From assembly GCA_000432775.1 (NCBI GenBank), contig HF990373.1:1-16223 (forward strand): a stretch of 16,223 nucleotides of DNA. Direction: 5' to 3'. Positions within the stretch are counted from its first letter, which is position 1, and every line of letters starts with the position of its first letter. The notes beneath the pieces were generated by a model that ran no database searches, was not told the origin of the DNA, and saw only the letters and a list, made by a program, of their open reading frames with translations. The position numbers and the translations under genes are program-made. Shown here piece by piece: positions 15,069 to 16,223 of this stretch. Source of the stretch: Alistipes sp. CAG:831 (GTDB lineage: Bacteria; Bacteroidota; Bacteroidia; Bacteroidales; UBA932).

Positions 15069-16223
15069 AGGATGAAATTGACTTTTATCATGAAATTTGT
15101 CCCGGGCATCGGGTAGCACTTGACTACCTCGTACTGCTGGTTGAGGATGTTGTTGACCAGGGCCGTGGCCTGCAGCTCCCATCCGTTGAAGAGGAAGGAC
15201 TTGGTCAGGGATATGTCGTGGGTGTACCATGGCTGGGCGTAGTTCTCGGGGATATTGGCCGAGGACTCGTACCGCTCGCCGGTGTAGATGAAGCTGTAGT
15301 TGAAGGACCAGTCCCTGTAGGCGGCGCCGAGGGTTACCGAACAGCTGTGCAGGGGGATGTAGGCGACCTGTCCGCCGTACCATTCGGAGTCGGGGTCGCT
15401 CAGGTCACGGGCCCTCTGGAAGGTGTAGCTGACCCTGGGGGACACATCTACAGGGCCGAAGCGGAAGTAGCCCTGGGCTGCCGCGTCTATCCCGAGAATC
15501 TCCACGTAGCCGAGATTCATCATCGTCCAGCGGAACTGGTTGGAGGTGGGCATGGCTACGATCTTGTTGTCTATCTGGTTGAAGTACACGTCGGCCTGCA
15601 CGTCCACACCTCTGAACCAGCCTTTGCCGCGTATCAGGTGCCAGGTCGCCCCGAAGTCGTACTGGGTGGTCTCCTCCGGCTCCAGCCAGGATACACCGGT
15701 GAAGGTGTAGTAGAGGTCGTTGAAGGTGGGCATGCGGTAGTTTTTCTTGTAGAATGCTCTCAGCTCCAGGTCGATGGCCCGGAAGGGCTTCCATGAGGCA
15801 ATGACGGCAGGGGACAGCTGGTGCCTGTCGTCCATCTCAGCCTCAGAGGCCCTCAGCACATCGTGAATGTAGGTGTACAGGACGGAGGCCGAGAGTTTCA
15901 GCCCTCCGAATTCGAAAGAGGTGGCTGCCGCCCCGTAGCCGGCGTAGCGCATGGGATAGACGAAGTCCCGCAGGTCGGCGTCGAGGCTGTTCCACTGGAA
16001 GTCGGTAGCGAGGGACAATGCCCACCACCGGAAGGGCTTGAAGCGGTGGGCGGCCGAGAAGTAGGCTTCCTGCTGGCGGTAATGGTTGTCCACGTACATG
16101 GCCGTCACGTCGAGGCGGGGGTCGGCGAGGTAATGAAGGTAGTCGTAAGCGTATTTGCCGCTCAACTGCAGGGAGTACCACGGGGTGAAATCCTTCTTGA
16201 AAGAGCCCTGGGCGAAGAAATTG
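15065..16223 (-). CDS. btuB: TonB-dependent receptor, BtuB-like cobamide transporter (C-terminal part)
   Basis: The frame enters from the right edge (first full codon Asn, NFFAQGSFKKDF) and runs 385 codons to TGA at 15065-15067. It consists of alternating amphipathic strands of an outer-membrane beta-barrel. Examples are AYDYLHYLADPRLDVTAMYV, ELRAFYKKNYRMPTFNDLYY, YDFGATWHLI and VSYTFQRARDLSDPDSEWYG. The end, WELQATALVNNILNQQYEVV ... VNFIL, is the usual last strands with a terminal hydrophobic residue. RMPTFNDLYY is a signature of TonB-dependent vitamin and siderophore receptors rather than SusC. The signal peptide, TonB box and plug lie outside the window. The B12 substrate is inferred from the coupled BtuG-like and BtuH-like genes. 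Energy would come from TonB-ExbBD. Confidence 0.88.
   Translation of the reverse strand, partial: NFFAQGSFKKDFTPWYSLQLSGKYAYDYLHYLADPRLDVTAMYVDNHYRQQEAYFSAAHRFKPFRWWALSLATDFQWNSLDADLRDFVYPMRYAGYGAAATSFEFGGLKLSASVLYTYIHDVLRASEAEMDDRHQLSPAVIASWKPFRAIDLELRAFYKKNYRMPTFNDLYYTFTGVSWLEPEETTQYDFGATWHLIRGKGWFRGVDVQADVYFNQIDNKIVAMPTSNQFRWTMMNLGYVEILGIDAAAQGYFRFGPVDVSPRVSYTFQRARDLSDPDSEWYGGQVAYIPLHSCSVTLGAAYRDWSFNYSFIYTGERYESSANIPENYAQPWYTHDISLTKSFLFNGWELQATALVNNILNQQYEVVKCYPMPGTNFMIKVNFIL

Noticed and set aside
13935..15116. 393-codon open frame opposite the BtuG-like gene
   Set aside because: Antisense shadow in GC-rich DNA; the minus strand encodes a clear propeller lipoprotein.
15065..16223. SusC-type glycan receptor
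   Set aside because: No SusD partner; the coupled downstream genes are BtuG-like and BtuH-like, and the barrel is of the smaller vitamin/siderophore type.

Overview
The window looks like chromosomal DNA of a Bacteroidales bacterium with fairly high GC. The signs are TAnnTTTG -7 promoter boxes, surface lipoproteins with SPII signals, a TonB-dependent receptor paired with a BtuG-type lipoprotein, DUF4143 ATPases and a TPR/LuxR-type membrane regulator. The GC level and gene style suggest a Rikenellaceae (Alistipes-like) or Cryptobacteroides-like genome rather than classical Bacteroides; that placement is inference. No rRNA, tRNA, CRISPR array or transposase gene was found.

Left part (1-2901). 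A truncated Hsp20 gene and a complete sufB lie on the minus strand. A 570-bp gap between them carries two copies of a 58-bp block holding four small palindromes, plus three GNRA-loop hairpins. sufB is not followed by sufC or sufD. A small signal-peptide membrane protein of unknown function is divergent from sufB.

Middle (2962-6223). On the plus strand: a ThiL/PurM-fold protein that has lost most of its catalytic aspartates, a 75-codon KilA-N fragment bracketed by a perfect 23-nt direct repeat, and a periplasmic GH29 alpha-L-fucosidase. A 12-bp inverted repeat separates the fucosidase from a convergent gene, which is a close paralogue of the small membrane protein at 2380-2901.

Accessory stretch (6261-11366), minus strand. 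It holds a short lipoprotein, a small secreted DUF3244-like protein with a textbook Bacteroidetes promoter, and a TPR membrane regulator with a LuxR-like HTH whose GC content shifts sharply inside the gene. Next come a frameshifted DUF4143 ATPase lying in a 1200-bp unit bounded by 24-nt direct repeats, and an intact second DUF4143 ATPase. The promoter region of the second ATPase contains three 33-bp tandem repeats.

Right part (11474-16223), minus strand. This is a compact cobamide (vitamin B12) capture operon in transcription order: btuB-like TonB-dependent receptor (5' end outside the window), btuG-like beta-propeller lipoprotein, btuH-like DUF4465 lipoprotein and a three-PKD-domain lipoprotein. 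Genes overlap by 4 nt or are 1-9 nt apart. BtuG and BtuH would bind cobamides on the cell surface, and BtuB would import them across the outer membrane using TonB energy. The PKD protein is the least understood member. Any cobalamin riboswitch would lie upstream of btuB, beyond the right edge.
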